64,000 nt of DNA from Cacajao melanocephalus (Eukaryota; Chordata; Mammalia; Primates; Pitheciidae): contig CAUYLG010071188.1 of the NCBI GenBank assembly GCA_963573385.1, positions 17,180 to 81,179 on the forward strand, in the 5' to 3' direction. Below, piece by piece: positions 13,082-27,492 of the stretch (position 1 is the stretch's first letter; each line of letters opens with the position of its first letter). The translations under genes were made by a program, and so were the position numbers. A model generated the notes under the pieces. The model saw only the letters and a list, made by a program, of their open reading frames with translations. It had not been told where the DNA came from and did not search any database.

Positions 13082-13687
13082 ATCAGGTGTAGAATATAAA
13101 TCATGACGAAATGAAGATGAGCCTAGGAAAAAATTTTACATATAAATAATTTTGATGAAATATATAGCTTTTCAAATTCATTTATTGATCTGATTTTCCT
13201 AGCAGTATCAAACTATTTCTTTTAACAATCAACCTTACACACAAAGATTATGTATTGCAATACTTGATCAAGTCTCAGAATTAAATTATCATTCTAATTC
13301 TTATTAGGTATGCAGCCATGGACAAGTCACTGAACATTAATTTTTTTATTGATACAGTTAGGATAATTATACCTTCATTATAAGTTTAAATGTGGTAAAT
13401 TGAATTAATGGTTTTGTTTTTGTTGTTAATAGTATAAAAGGAAAGTGCTCATAGAAGTTGATGAAAGCTCTGAATAAGAAATAAAGTACATGTTCACAGT
13501 GCACTAAGCACCCTGGAGGTAGATAAGTTACAAAGATTAGGATTTGCATAATTGGTGTAACTCATAGTTTGCATTAACCTTATGAAGGGCAGCTGTTTTT
13601 CATAGGTGTTGAGAATAGTGTTAAAGAATACCAAAACCTAAGCCCTAGCAATCATGAAAGTTAGCATGGATTATTAAGCTAATTAAA
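13082..13687. other. Unassigned noncoding DNA
   Basis: Nothing recognised. Confidence 0.55.
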
Positions 13688-13866
13688 ACACTGGGACTCT
13701 GGAGACCTGAATTTTAATACACATTTTGCCACTAACTTATAATGTAACCCTAGGCAAGAGAGCAAGTCTCTTTATTCTTTGCTTTCTTCATCTGTGAAGT
13801 GAACATTACCTTCCAGAGGTGGTTGTACTGCATAGCAATGAACTGATGTGAAGTACACTGTAAGAA
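13688..13866 (+). mobile_element. MIR SINE relic
   Basis: A sense MIR order is visible: 'ctgggactctggagacctga', then 'ttgccactaacttataatgt', then 'ctaggcaagagagcaagtct', then 'cttcatctgtgaagtgaac'. These match the tRNA-derived and core parts of MIR. Confidence 0.82.
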
Positions 13867-16800
13867 TGGCATCCTTATGATAATTGTAAAGAGTAAAATT
13901 TTAAAAAATGTAACATGGTTAAAATAAATCTACAGATAGACAGATGACATCTTATCTCTTCAAAATGTTTATCGTTAACAGAGGGAACAGGATCATTTTG
14001 GTTTTTGCTATTTAGTTTATTCCACCCCCATATCCCGTACCATACCCCTTCAGGAAGCATCCAAAAGGAAGTGATTAAACTGTTGAGAATATTTAAACTA
14101 ACTAAAGACTAGAAGTAATGTATGGCCAGTAAATGTTAATTAATATAATGTCTTAGCCAAACTTACCTTAAAATGCAAGGTACACAGACTTATTTCCACC
14201 AAAGCATTCATATTTTTTGCTCTTTAATTAAAGCTCTGATGTCGGTTGCCACTGCTTCTCTTGACTGAGCCCCCAGAAAGCATAATTGGGAAGCAAGATT
14301 ATGGTACTGGATGATGAATGAGTGTAGCATTCCCCTGCACTAAGTTCCATACTGAAATATAAAATAAATGTATGTCATCATAGTCTGAATTATGGGCTTG
14401 AGTTTAAGATAAATTAGCCTACCTGTGGTACATTGCAATTTTCCATACAAAATTAATTTATTTTATCTGCCAAATGACTGTACATTTATTAATTTGTGCA
14501 TGTTACATGTTTTATTAAGGAGATCCTTTATGAATGATAGTTAGGTGATTCTTGATTGCGGCTCTGTTGTTGGTTGGTTTGTTATATACTAACTTTAAAT
14601 GTCTTTCTCTGAGAACTTGTAAATTTGCTGTCAACATGAGAAAATAATAGGAATTCAGAAAGTTCTCACATTTTATGTCAAATATTACTAATTGTTTAGA
14701 GAAAAAACTTGTTTCTTTGAAACACTTTTAACAAAATATGTTATTCTTCTCTTTAGAGAATCATCTAAGGTAATGTAAAAGAAGCCCAAATTATGCAAGG
14801 GAATTTAAATTTAATATTCATGGCTCCAGAATGATCCATGTCTCTTATGGGGAATATATTTTCTTTTCCTGTTTATTCACACTTACATAGGATTTTGTAA
14901 TGTGGCTATAGGTTAATACTTGGGCATATCTTTTATATATTAACAGTATACATATGGTTTTCCTTTTAAGCCATATGAATAGAGAAAATGAAAATAGAAA
15001 AAACCTTATAGAATATTACATATGAATATTTGGTAGCCACAAACTACTTGTGACCTCTAATACACCAAATTGCTATGAAAAGAAAATTAAGATGTTGACT
15101 TCAATGAGAGAAACTTCAAGACATTAAAAAAAAAAAAAGTACTAGTAGAATACCAATCCAGTTAACAGTAAGCAAACATAAATGAATCATGTTTATTTTG
15201 AAGTAAATCGTTACATTGCTAGTATTTCCAAACACTTTCTAAGGTCTTGATATAAACCAAGTGTTTTGAATAGTTCCTGTGTTTCTTAAGAAAAGACAAC
15301 CTCAAGCATATGCCCCTAATGTGTGTGTGTGTGTGTTGTTGTTTTTCTTCACAATTCTAGCAGAGCTCTTAAGACTATTAGGAATTCTGGAGTGAAGCAT
15401 GAATACATTAAACCTGTTATTAATGTATTGCAAAAATTGTTGGTTTCATTTACTCTTTCAATACACTAATCCATAAGTTGATGGTGACTTTATCTGACCT
15501 TCATGCAAGTGTTGCACTCTGAGTGTGGAATGTGAGATGACTGTCTCTGTAAATGTTTTGTTTGAAAATATAGTCCAATAACATTGACTTACGGTGATGT
15601 CTAGTCACAAAACCCTTATGAATACAACATTCAAAATGAATAGGACGGTGACAGTACATCATTCTAGGGAAGGGGAACATCTCGGCAATATGAATCATAG
15701 ACGTAGATAACTGGTGTCATTTAAACCACATTAATATTAAGGAATGTAGTTTATAATTTAGAACTACTCAGTATGCAAATGTTGCATTTCAACTTTATAG
15801 TGCATTCCTAGTCAACATGGGAAGCTATATGGCAAAGATTTTAAACATAATGAAATTTATCAATGACTTTTAATTCTATATAACTGATGATCAGCAATAA
15901 TATTCTTTGGATGAATAATAATACTACTTAAAATTAAAATATTAGTATAATCAATTAGCAAAAAAATTCAAAGACATTATCAGCTTTTAAAGCTAGAGAT
16001 TTATTATTTTATATGCTGGTAAGATAATATTGGCAACATTCAAGACAGGTTTCCACTGAGATTTATGATTCCTGACGTATTTCTCAAAGGAATGTGAAAT
16101 ATATGTACAATGATGTACTGACACTTAAGTACATCATGTGTACTTATGTGTAAGACAGTAAATACAGTTAGAAATTTTGCTGCTAAAGTCCTCTAGCTTA
16201 CAATTTTTTGGTTTCTCTGGAGAATAAAAAAGAATCTCGATAATTGATGAATAGCTCTCTACAATATGCCCCAAGAGTGGACCGGAAGAATAAAATTACT
16301 GATGTTACACAGACATTAGGAGGAAGTTTAAAGCAGCTTGTTAGTTGAATTGAGCAATAGGGAAACTTAACAGTTTAACAGCTTTGCTAGCAGGTGTTCC
16401 TGTTGCCGTGGTAAAATGCTACATGTTTTACCCGATAATGGTGATAATACAATTGATTTATCCCAAAACTCATTGTACAAACTCAAGTAATAAAAGCACA
16501 TTATGGTTTCTTTATACCTCTAGTGTTGCTTTAAACTATGTGCCCCCAAATCTGTCTGCTTTTGAAAATGTCTTAGTTAGGCCAGAGTAAAAATGATAAT
16601 TTTGAAAATGGAATTTAATTTTCTGTTATGTTTTTTATTAGAGCCATCATCTGTAAGTTTATTTTTTCTTGGCTTTACAACAAGTCATTAACAATGTAAA
16701 AAATCTATAAATAAATATGTTTTCACCTACATTTATAGTGACTAAGTACTAAGTATAATAAAAAGACACACTGCATTTCCTTATTAGGCTTTCCGATAAT

Positions 16801-17200
16801 ACAGGAGCTCCTCTGGTCTTATACTTTAAACCTTAGAGCATTTATAGATTCAAAATAGCTTTGCCTCAGGGCTAGTCAAAGCAGTTCATTACATGAAAAA
16901 AATGGCATTAGTTATTGAGCATAAATATTTCAGTTTAACCATAGAGCTTTTGTTTGTTCATTTGTTTGCAATTACATTTGATTTTGCCTGTAGGATGTAT
17001 AATAAAAGGGGAAAAATATAAATGCATATATTTAAAGAAGAGAATTCAAGATAAACAAAAAAGAATTAGACCAACACTATCAACAGCTATGGTTCTATCA
17101 CTGATGTCTTACAGAGTTTTGACTTAGGTACATGATTACGCTTCCAACCCAAGTTGCTCTTTTATTAGATCTTCTGTCTATATACCATCTCAGTGGTCAG
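13867..17200. other. Unassigned AT-rich noncoding DNA with minor simple repeats
   Basis: I recognise no gene or named element. Small features are an A13 run near 15126 and a (GT)n run near 15320-15335. Short frames such as those at 15501-15698 and 16384-16590 lack any domain. Confidence 0.55.
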
Positions 17201-17450
17201 TCATTCATTCAATATTGATTCATTTTCCAATGAGGTATCATGCCAGGTACAGAGGCTACACAAATAAAGAGACAGGACCTGACCTCCAGGGGCTAGGTGT
17301 CCAAGAGAAGATTCAGACATGTAAACCAAAAATTAGAGATGAGTACTGTGAAGGAGCTATGAAAACGGTGGTAGCAGAACACAGAGTGAGGAAGACAAAA
17401 TACTGCCTGGAGGAATCCTGCAGTAGCCTAAGGATTGCACTTGCATAAGA
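17201..17450 (-). mobile_element. L2 LINE relic, antisense 3' end
   Basis: The plus strand shows the reverse-complement L2 terminus: 'tcattcattcaatattgatt', then 'tgccaggtacagaggctaca', then 'gacctgacctccaggggcta'. This is the usual order for an antisense L2 3' end. A 77-codon frame across it is incidental. Confidence 0.72.
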
Positions 17451-18399
17451 TTGGTAAATACTGATTTCCTTGGGGAGTGAGGCCATGTACATCCCAGTTT
17501 GAAGAACAGCATGTACTTAAATCTTGATTCAGAATTCAGCATACTCAGTGATACATGTTTTCTACTCCAAATGTATAGTTGCTGTTGTGTTACCTTTTCA
17601 ACTCTCATTTCATGAATATATCAACTAACTTGAGGCCAAGTCTATGAATATATGCATTGATTAATGAAGCCTTATACGGTTTATAAACAAAAATAACATT
17701 ACTTATAACAATTTGTTAGAAAAGTCTTTGGCAATTATTTCCCTAATCAATGGATGTTTTCATATAAATAGGTTGCAAATGGTACACTAAAATGTGGAAT
17801 TAAAAATAATTCCACCATAAATTTAGCCATTGTATATTTAAACTTACTCAATTCATTTTTATTGCCTGATCTGGACTCTAATTAGAATCACTTCTGTCAG
17901 CAGCTATGGGGGAAAGATAAAATTTAAAATATCCTGATAAAATATTTGTTATACAGTATGCAATGATAAAAATGAGGATAGTTGAAGACAATCAATTCTC
18001 AAAAAGTGGTAACATAAAATTTTTAAAGTCATTATTAATCAAAGAAGTTAATATTTAAAAAGCAATGAGCTGCCATTTTTGTCTTGTAATTAAAATTTAG
18101 TGAGTAAAAGCCAGTAAAATTGATATTGTATTATCCTGTCCCTGCTAGTATAGTTATGCAGTAAAGTAGTTTGGGAATACTTTCTAGAACCTAAAATTAT
18201 TCATATTTTTAATCCAGCAACCCAACTTGTTAGACTTTATACAACAAAGCACACTAATTTTAAAAAACCAGATAATCTATATACTATAAAAATTACTTTG
18301 TGCATTATTGACAAATGCAAAAAAAAAGGAAAAATCTAGATAAACACACAAACATTGACTGAACTTTCGTGCTACTACTAATACAACCGCTGCTAAAAT
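17451..18399. other. Unassigned noncoding DNA
   Basis: Nothing recognised; AT-rich. Confidence 0.55.
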
Positions 18400-18585
18400 C
18401 TATTGTGCTATTATCACGTGTAAGACTCTCTAATTGTCTTATAAAATCCCACAGTGTTAGTTATTTTATTATTCTGATCTTGTAGATGAAAGAACTGAGG
18501 CTCATGGAGGTAAAATTATTCATTCAATGAAATTAACTATTAGTGGAACAACGAATATACAAATCCAGCTATCTGTGACTAGAGG
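18400..18585 (-). mobile_element. MIR SINE relic, antisense
   Basis: A reverse-complement MIR core is visible: 'ttgtagatgaaagaactgag' followed by a diverged 'gctcatggaggtaaaatta' and a 'gtggaacaacgaatatacaa' block. Confidence 0.68.
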
Positions 18586-18680
18586 TTGCACATGAAAACC
18601 CAATTCCATAATACATAGTAATATTTAATAGTCATAAGGGTGTCATTTTTCAACATTGTGTATTATAATACCAAGCTTTA

Positions 18681-18987
<307 letters not shown>

Positions 18988-18988
18988 G

Positions 18989-21112
<2,124 letters not shown>

Positions 21113-21161
21113 AAATGTTTACTGATATGCATAGTGGGATCAAACTTTGGAAGCCTGTAAG

Positions 21162-21198
<37 letters not shown>

Positions 21199-21420
21199 AC
21201 ATGGACATGTGTTTACATACCTGTATTCTACATAGATACCCAAAAATATTTACAAAGCAATGTAATTGCATATCAAATTAAGAATCATTGTTACACATTA
21301 AAAACATTTACATATTATAATATATTAATAGACTTGGCAAAAATGTCAATAGTAAATTTCAATTAGGTTACCTCTTGGAGGCTCACTTTTGTAACCTGTG
21401 GAAATGGAATGAGTATCATA
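21113..21420 (+). repeat. Copy 1 of a diverged direct duplication
   Basis: After a (TG)n run the segment contains 'cccaaaaatatttacaaagc', 'catatcaaattaagaat', 'cttggcaaaaatgtcaatag' and 'ggctcacttttgtaacctgt'. All of these recur in the same order at about 22680-22960. It may be a local duplication or two copies of a repeat family that I do not recognise. The last block looks MIR-like. Confidence 0.75.
21163..21197. repeat. (TG)n microsatellite
   Basis: An uninterrupted TG run of about 35 bases. It occupies the same relative position as the interrupted TG run in copy 2. Confidence 0.95.
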
Positions 21421-22650
21421 AATACTCATTGGTGTTTGATGTTTTATGTTAAATTAGTTCCCATTATCTACATAATTAGAGTATTAAAACATAAGTAAAA
21501 ATTATACCTGTACTTAAAATTAACTTAAAAACTGTTGATTGTACAAAAGATGCCAATATATCTGTGCTCTGCTAATATAGGTGAGCATTTCTGAGGATGT
21601 TCAAAGTTAGACTAAGTTTTTTGTTGTTTTGTTGGCTTGTTTCACATTTCCATTTGGGAATCTATTCCATTTGGCCTCCTCTAAGGAGAAATGGGGAATT
21701 GGTTTGTTTCAGTAATAAGCAAAGGTCTTGGGAGAGTTTAGAAGGTCACAGCTTCTTGATCTCTGACAAACACTGATTAGTGAAAGTGAATTTTCAAACT
21801 CCATTACCTTGGGAACAATTAGGCAAATAAATCCAGGGACTGAGGGGAAACAATAACATGAAAGTTAATATCGTATTTATCTATCTATTCTCCTATTTTA
21901 TTTGCTTTGTGTCTAATTTGTACAGTTTGGCACTGTGTAGTTTCTGATATAGGTTTTTACTCTGGATAAATGTAATCTGAAAGGGTTTGTGAAATATAAA
22001 CAATCATACTTTCAGAAAACCTATTTTTCCAGAGTATTTGATCAATATGATGATGTGTAAATAAAGACACTGAGTGCAGAATTAAAGTGATTATAGAGAT
22101 CATCTAAAGAGCATAGGGAATCATGGCAGGATTTGGGACATAGAGGTCTGAATTATTCAATTTGACTGTTACATTGTTCAAAATTTCCCATTAAAGTCCA
22201 AAAACTACATTCAACATTGAGTATACAGATACCATCAAACTAGCACTTCAGATTTGAAATTTAAAAAAAATTATTTTGTAAAAGGGAAGATAGGTTACTG
22301 AATTTTAGTGCCCTGTTTTTGTAGAAGTATAAGACCAATGTTACTTGGAAATTATCTACAGTAAAAAATTAAGGCCATATTTATAGTTTTAAAATAAGTG
22401 ATAAAGTTGAAAGGTAAAAGGAATACTGAAGAAAATACAGAGAAACTCTCTAAGTCTCTAAGACAAATAATTTTTAAATTAGCTTTCAGTACTGCCTGTA
22501 CATAATTATAATTGTTTTATGCTCCATATTTTTAAATTATCTTAAAACCAGTTACCATGGTTTTATTGTCTTGATAGTGATTTTTAATGCTTTAAAATGT
22601 TCTGTCCTATACATTTTAAAAGTATTATATCAAGCATAAAGCACTGAAAA
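21421..22650. other. Unassigned noncoding DNA between the duplicated segments
   Basis: Nothing recognised. Confidence 0.55.
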
Positions 22651-22960
22651 CCAAATCTGATATTTTTATAGCAGGTTGATTTGTGTGTGTGTATGTGTGT
22701 ATGTGAGTGTGTGTATGAAAACCTATACCTACTGTATTTTACATGAATACACAAAAATATTTACACAGGACTATAACTGAATATCAAATTAAGAAGTAGT
22801 AGTACAACACATTATGCTCTCATATTCCACTAATGGAGTTGGCACAAATGTCAATACTGAATTATATATTACATTATCCCTCTGAGCTTCACTTTTGTAA
22901 TCTGTAAATTGGACTGAAAATACCAAACTCACAAGATAAACCAAAATAATATCATAATGT
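22651..22960 (+). repeat. Copy 2 of a diverged direct duplication
   Basis: This is the partner of the segment at about 21113-21420. It holds 'cacaaaaatatttacacagg', 'aatatcaaattaagaag', 'gttggcacaaatgtcaatac' and 'gcttcacttttgtaatctgt' in the same order and orientation. The TG run at 22681-22718 is interrupted by TATG units. Confidence 0.75.
22681..22718. repeat. Interrupted (TG)n microsatellite
   Basis: TG dinucleotides broken by TATG and GAGT units, in the position matching the TG run of copy 1. Confidence 0.85.
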
Positions 22961-23076
22961 GATTCAATATACCCTACATAAATACAAATTGAATCTGGAT
23001 TTTGATAGTTACTGATAAACAAAAGTAGGTACTATATTACAAGGTTAGTTGTTGTATTACAATGGATTATAGTGTT

Positions 23077-23261
23077 CCAGCCTGGGAACATGGTGATATC
23101 TTGTTTCTATAAAAAATATAAAAATTAGTGGGGTGTAATGGCACATACCTGTAGTCCCAGCTACTCACAGGGGCTTAGAGGGAAGGATGGCTTGAGTCTG
23201 GGTAGTCAGGGCTGCAGTGAGCCATGTTTGCAGGTGAAACCTTGTCTCAAAAAGAAAAAAA
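23077..23261 (+). mobile_element. 5'-truncated AluJ-like SINE with 13-bp TSD
   Basis: The element starts inside the left Alu monomer at 'ccagcctgggaacatggtg' and runs to an A-rich tail. An exact 13-bp direct repeat, GGATTATAGTGTT, lies at 23064-23076 and again at 23262-23274. The truncation therefore happened at insertion and is not a later deletion. Divergence fits an old AluJ. Confidence 0.93.
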
Positions 23262-23274
23262 GGATTATAGTGTT

Positions 23275-24329
23275 AATCTACTAGGTTAAAATATTTGTAA
23301 TCATCTAAAAATCATTAATATCAAATTGTTCTCCATCTTGGATAAAACCCAACCATAAATGAAAGAATTACCAATGATAGTGACAGTGTTAATATTTGAA
23401 TCACATATTTAAAAATAAGAGAAACCCTTTTGACATTTTTGTCTTCTTTTTAGTTAGGATGATATCAATAGCAAAAAAATAGGAGATTGACTCAAACGTA
23501 CTTGAGTCATAAGGAATTTTTTAATCATTTTACATAATGAGCAAGAACAAGAAAGGAAGTTTTCTTGATTGGTTAGTTTAATTGCTTAGAGACATTATCA
23601 GGGTTCCACATTCTTCCCATTTTTTTCAACCTGATATTTTTAGCATGGAAGCATGGTCCTCAGGATAGCTATCTACAACAGTGCAAAGTAACTATCACAT
23701 TTCCAATTATCATGTCCAAATATGACAACATCCAATAAAATCTAAGTCCATCTCTCTTGTGCATCTCAATTTGTAAGAATACTCTACACAATGGATCTAA
23801 CTAGATCTCAACATTTACAACAGATTTAATTTGATCTTGGACTAATTTGTCAGACTTTTGTCTTATGACCAATCCTAAATCATTATTAAAAAAAAGAAAC
23901 AAGATGCCTATGACCAGCTTAGTAAAATGGAAGCTCATTTAAAAGAAAGTGTGGGAGTTAATGAATTTTTGTATAAAAAACCTAGACTGCTTCATCCAAC
24001 CTGAAAGCACTATTTAAACTGGATTCACTCATTGATTCACTCGTAAATATAGTCAATTCCAAAGAGCAATTGAAACAAACATTAATGGCTAATGTAATAT
24101 GCCAAAGGTAACCCTATGCTAAAGAATTCAAATGAAAGAAACATACACACACAAACCTCAAAACATTTGCATGTACTTTAAATGATGAAGTATCATGATT
24201 AAATTGAATAATTAGAAGACCTAAGTTGGAGTATTTGCTGATTTACCAGGTGTAAATATTCCTACCATGGTCCACTTCAAGCTATCAACGTGTCAAGTGC
24301 CTGGTGCGCTGACTTCAGGGACCCTTCAG
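23275..24329. other. Unassigned noncoding DNA
   Basis: Nothing recognised. Confidence 0.55.
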
Positions 24330-24980
24330 GGACCCCACTGCCTCCATTGACGTGTTGCCCAACCTCCACTCTTGCCTGCTTATCATGTACTTTCAACACA
24401 ACTGCCAGAACAGTGCTTTTAAAACTTGTCCTGTCATTCACTCCAGAGATCAAGGTGTTCCACTGGCTCTTTGTATCACCAGAGTCCAGAATCCTTACAA
24501 TTGTCTACAAAGTTCTACCTGAACTTGCCGCTGTTCCTTTTCTGACCATATATTCCCTATGCTCCTTCCATTCTAGTGACATGGCCTCCTTGCTATTCCT
24601 AATTACTCCAGATTTGCTTGTTGCTTAGGGCCTTGTCTGAATATAGACCATGCCTTCACTTTCTTTATTCAAATGTTTTCCTATGAAGTTCAATTAATCT
24701 GAGATCTTATTTATAATTTATTTAAACTTGAAACTTTTCCCCTGTGTAGCTTAATTCATAGTCTGTTCTCCTCCTGTGATCCTCATGCCATGTATCATCT
24801 TCTCACTTACTATAAAATTTACCCATTTGTTATGTTTATACTTTATTATTTGTCTCCCCTGGCTATAATTTGAGCTTTAGAAGAACAGTTCCTTTTTTTC
24901 TGATATATCCCAAGTTCATAGAACATTGTCTAGAATCTGGTAGGCATTTAATAAACATCTGTTCATTGAATGAATAATAA
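24330..24980 (+). mobile_element. L2 LINE relic, ORF end and 3' terminus
   Basis: The order of blocks is that of an L2 3' end: 'caaggtgttccactggctct', 'ccagaatccttac', the pyrimidine-rich ORF end, 'tttgtctcccctggctataa', 'ggtaggcatttaataaacat' and a terminal 'ttcattgaatgaat'. The 112-codon frame at 24290-24628 overlaps the decayed ORF and is not a gene. Confidence 0.8.
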
Positions 24981-26114
24981 TTTCTAATATCCAAATAATG
25001 TTTAGAGAATATGATTTTTTTTCTTGAAAACTGCTGTTGTTTCCAGTAGTCTTTTTAATATAAGTGCAATGCTTTTTCTCAATGTATGTCCTAGAAATAA
25101 TTTGGTTCTCTGAATCACATGTTCAAATGATCAACCGTATTTATTTTGGATTTGAAATTAAATAAGTAAACAAGTGCTGTGATTTGCCACTTATATGCAA
25201 GCTGTGAAATTGCTGTTTTGAAACAAATAAGTGACCTACTTATCCTTCTTGTATACATGACCAAATTCAAAATTCAGGAATTTTTTTGGTATCTTACAGT
25301 TAGAATTACAGAAGAGCTATGACTATTTCCTTCTCTTAAGATGTATAATAAAATAATGGGAAATAAACACACAATACGCTTTGAATCTCACAAAAAGTTA
25401 TTTTAAATAGAATAGTTTCTACCTTTAGAGTGTATTACAAACTTAGACCAGTGTCTTTCAAAAAACAATGACCAAATTCTGTTGGTACCTTTGTTATTTC
25501 ATTTTATTCTCTACTCAAGCTGCTTGACTCATATATATCATGCATACTATTAATAAAAGCAAGAATTAAACATTTTCCAGATTTAAATTAATGTTTCAAT
25601 ATTTTTTCCTTTTAAGTTCAGGTTTTAGAAATGCAAAACTAAAAACAATATCTCACATATTTTTATGCCAGTATAACAATCTTAGAGAATGAGGACAATT
25701 GATGGTATATTCGCAGAGAAAGAATTGGTTATAAACAGAACCATTAATGTAACTTGATGATATTTGTCCTTATTCTTAAAATTTCTTTTTAAATCCCTCA
25801 ATTATTTACCTTTGTCTGAATATGTTGATTTACTCTAGAGGCAACTGAATTAATTATTTGATTGAGTAGAAAGAAAATTGCGTTATTCTCTAACTATGTT
25901 TCATAGTGAATCCATCATAGTCAGTTTTCCTTGAATTGCAGGCATTCAAAGTTACTCAAAATGTATTTCTCATTGACTTTTCTTCAAGATAATTTTAGTT
26001 ATTTTTTCTAAAAAGTTAAACACATTTCCTTTCTTTTAGCTTGATTGAAATATATGAATGTAGAAATGAATATGAGATATAATTATTCATCTGCCTGGGA
26101 ATATACAACTCAAT
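24981..26114. other. Unassigned AT-rich noncoding DNA
   Basis: Nothing recognised. Confidence 0.55.
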
Positions 26115-26356
26115 ATTGAAGAAAAAGGACATTGGAGCATAAATAATACCAAACTTCAAGGTTTACCGTAGAGCTAAGGTAATCAAGTTAGTGTGGTATT
26201 GGTGAAAGAATAAACAAAAAAATCAATGGGATAGAACAGGTAGCTAAGAAAAAGACCCACATAAACATATTCAACTGATCTTTGACAAAGGAACAAAAAC
26301 AATACAATAAGATCAAAGATGGTCTTTTTACCAAATAGCACTGGAATGACTAACAT

Positions 26357-26404
<48 letters not shown>

Positions 26405-26930
26405 ACACACACATACATACATATATATACATACATATGTATATACACACATACACACACACACACACATATATGCAACACAGATTATACGAGAGAAATG
26501 GCTAACAATCTATTCAATTTGAGCTCAACCTCATAGATAATAATGAAAACATAAAATCAAATCACAATGTGACACAGTAGACTATGTTAATATGTGTTAA
26601 TAAGTTTAAGTCTAAAATTACCAACTACTGTCAGGTATGAGTTGCAATGGAACTTATTACATTGTTGGTGGAGATATAAATTGGTAGAACTGATCTGAAG
26701 AATAATTTAATAGTTTCTATTGAAAATGTACATGTGTCTACTGCCATAGACAACAATTACTTTTCTAGCTATGTGTACAAAATAAAATATGACCACATGC
26801 ATAAAAAAGACATTTTTAATTATGATTATAGCAGTTTGATTTATAATGATGAAAAAAAGTGGGAAACTGCCTAAATTTCAACACAAAGAGAATGTATAGA
26901 TAAATTCTATATATGTAGATAAATTATATA
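26115..26930 (+). mobile_element. Old L1M-type LINE relic (ORF2 3' part)
   Basis: Sense ORF2-derived blocks are visible: 'gtaatcaagttagtgtggta', 'caatgggatagaacagg', 'ttcaactgatctttgacaaa', then beyond the microsatellite 'acattgttggtggagatata' and 'gatgaaaaaaagtgggaaac'. Frame is completely lost. The element is much more diverged than the L1PA/PB copies nearby. Confidence 0.7.
26358..26475. repeat. Compound (TA)n(CA)n(TACA)n microsatellite inside the L1M
   Basis: A TA run of about 35 bases is followed by alternating CACA, CATA and TATA units. The flanks read 'catccatat' and 'atatgcaaca', which in intact L1 are one continuous 'atccatatgcaa' stretch. The array therefore appears to have grown from that site. 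Confidence 0.9.
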
Positions 26931-26974
26931 TGTATATGAAATATAATATGAAATAATTTATCTATACATTCTCT
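26887..26974. repeat. Perfect 20-bp inverted repeat with 48-nt loop
   Basis: The 20 bases at 26887-26906 are the exact reverse complement of 26955-26974. They can form a 20-bp hairpin stem around a TA-rich 48-base loop. The left arm lies at the end of the L1M relic. It is not explained by any element that I recognise. Confidence 0.93.
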
Positions 26975-27112
26975 GTATACATACAAATATATATACATTC
27001 TTTGTATATATATTCTCTGTATATATGTATTGTCTATATATACTCTCTGATATATATATATATTTACACATTCTCTGTATATATACACACAGACATAAAT
27101 GTTATATATATG
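26975..27112. repeat. Degenerate TA-rich minisatellite
   Basis: Variants of an 'attctctgtatatata' unit recur at irregular spacing (near 26969, 27019, 27044 and 27070), separated by TA runs. The first unit is the right arm of the inverted repeat. Confidence 0.7.
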
Positions 27113-27492
27113 TATATTTCATAGATGAAGAATTGGGAAGGAATAAACTAGACTACTTGAGTTAATACATTAGAATTCCACAAATATTTTGAATGCAAAA
27201 GCAAATTGCTTATGAAAACTGGATGCAAGGAGCTATTTATATCAAATGTCGAATAGAATAAACTACTATTAGTAGGGTAATTGGATACATTTAAATATGT
27301 ATTGTATATTATATAATTGAATTACATTATGATTATATGAAAGAATTCACTTGTTTTGAGAAACAAGTAGTAAGGTGTGAAGTTGTAAAGTTCATATTGT
27401 CTATAACTAAAGAGTCCCAGAAATATAAGTAGAATGTGTTTTAAAAAAAAAGATTGTAATGAGAGTTTATAATGCTTATATTAAAACAAGAC
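27113..27492. other. Unassigned spacer
   Basis: Nothing recognised. Confidence 0.55.

Noticed and set aside
24290..24628. 112-codon plus-strand frame
   Set aside because: It overlaps an L2 relic and has no recognisable domain.
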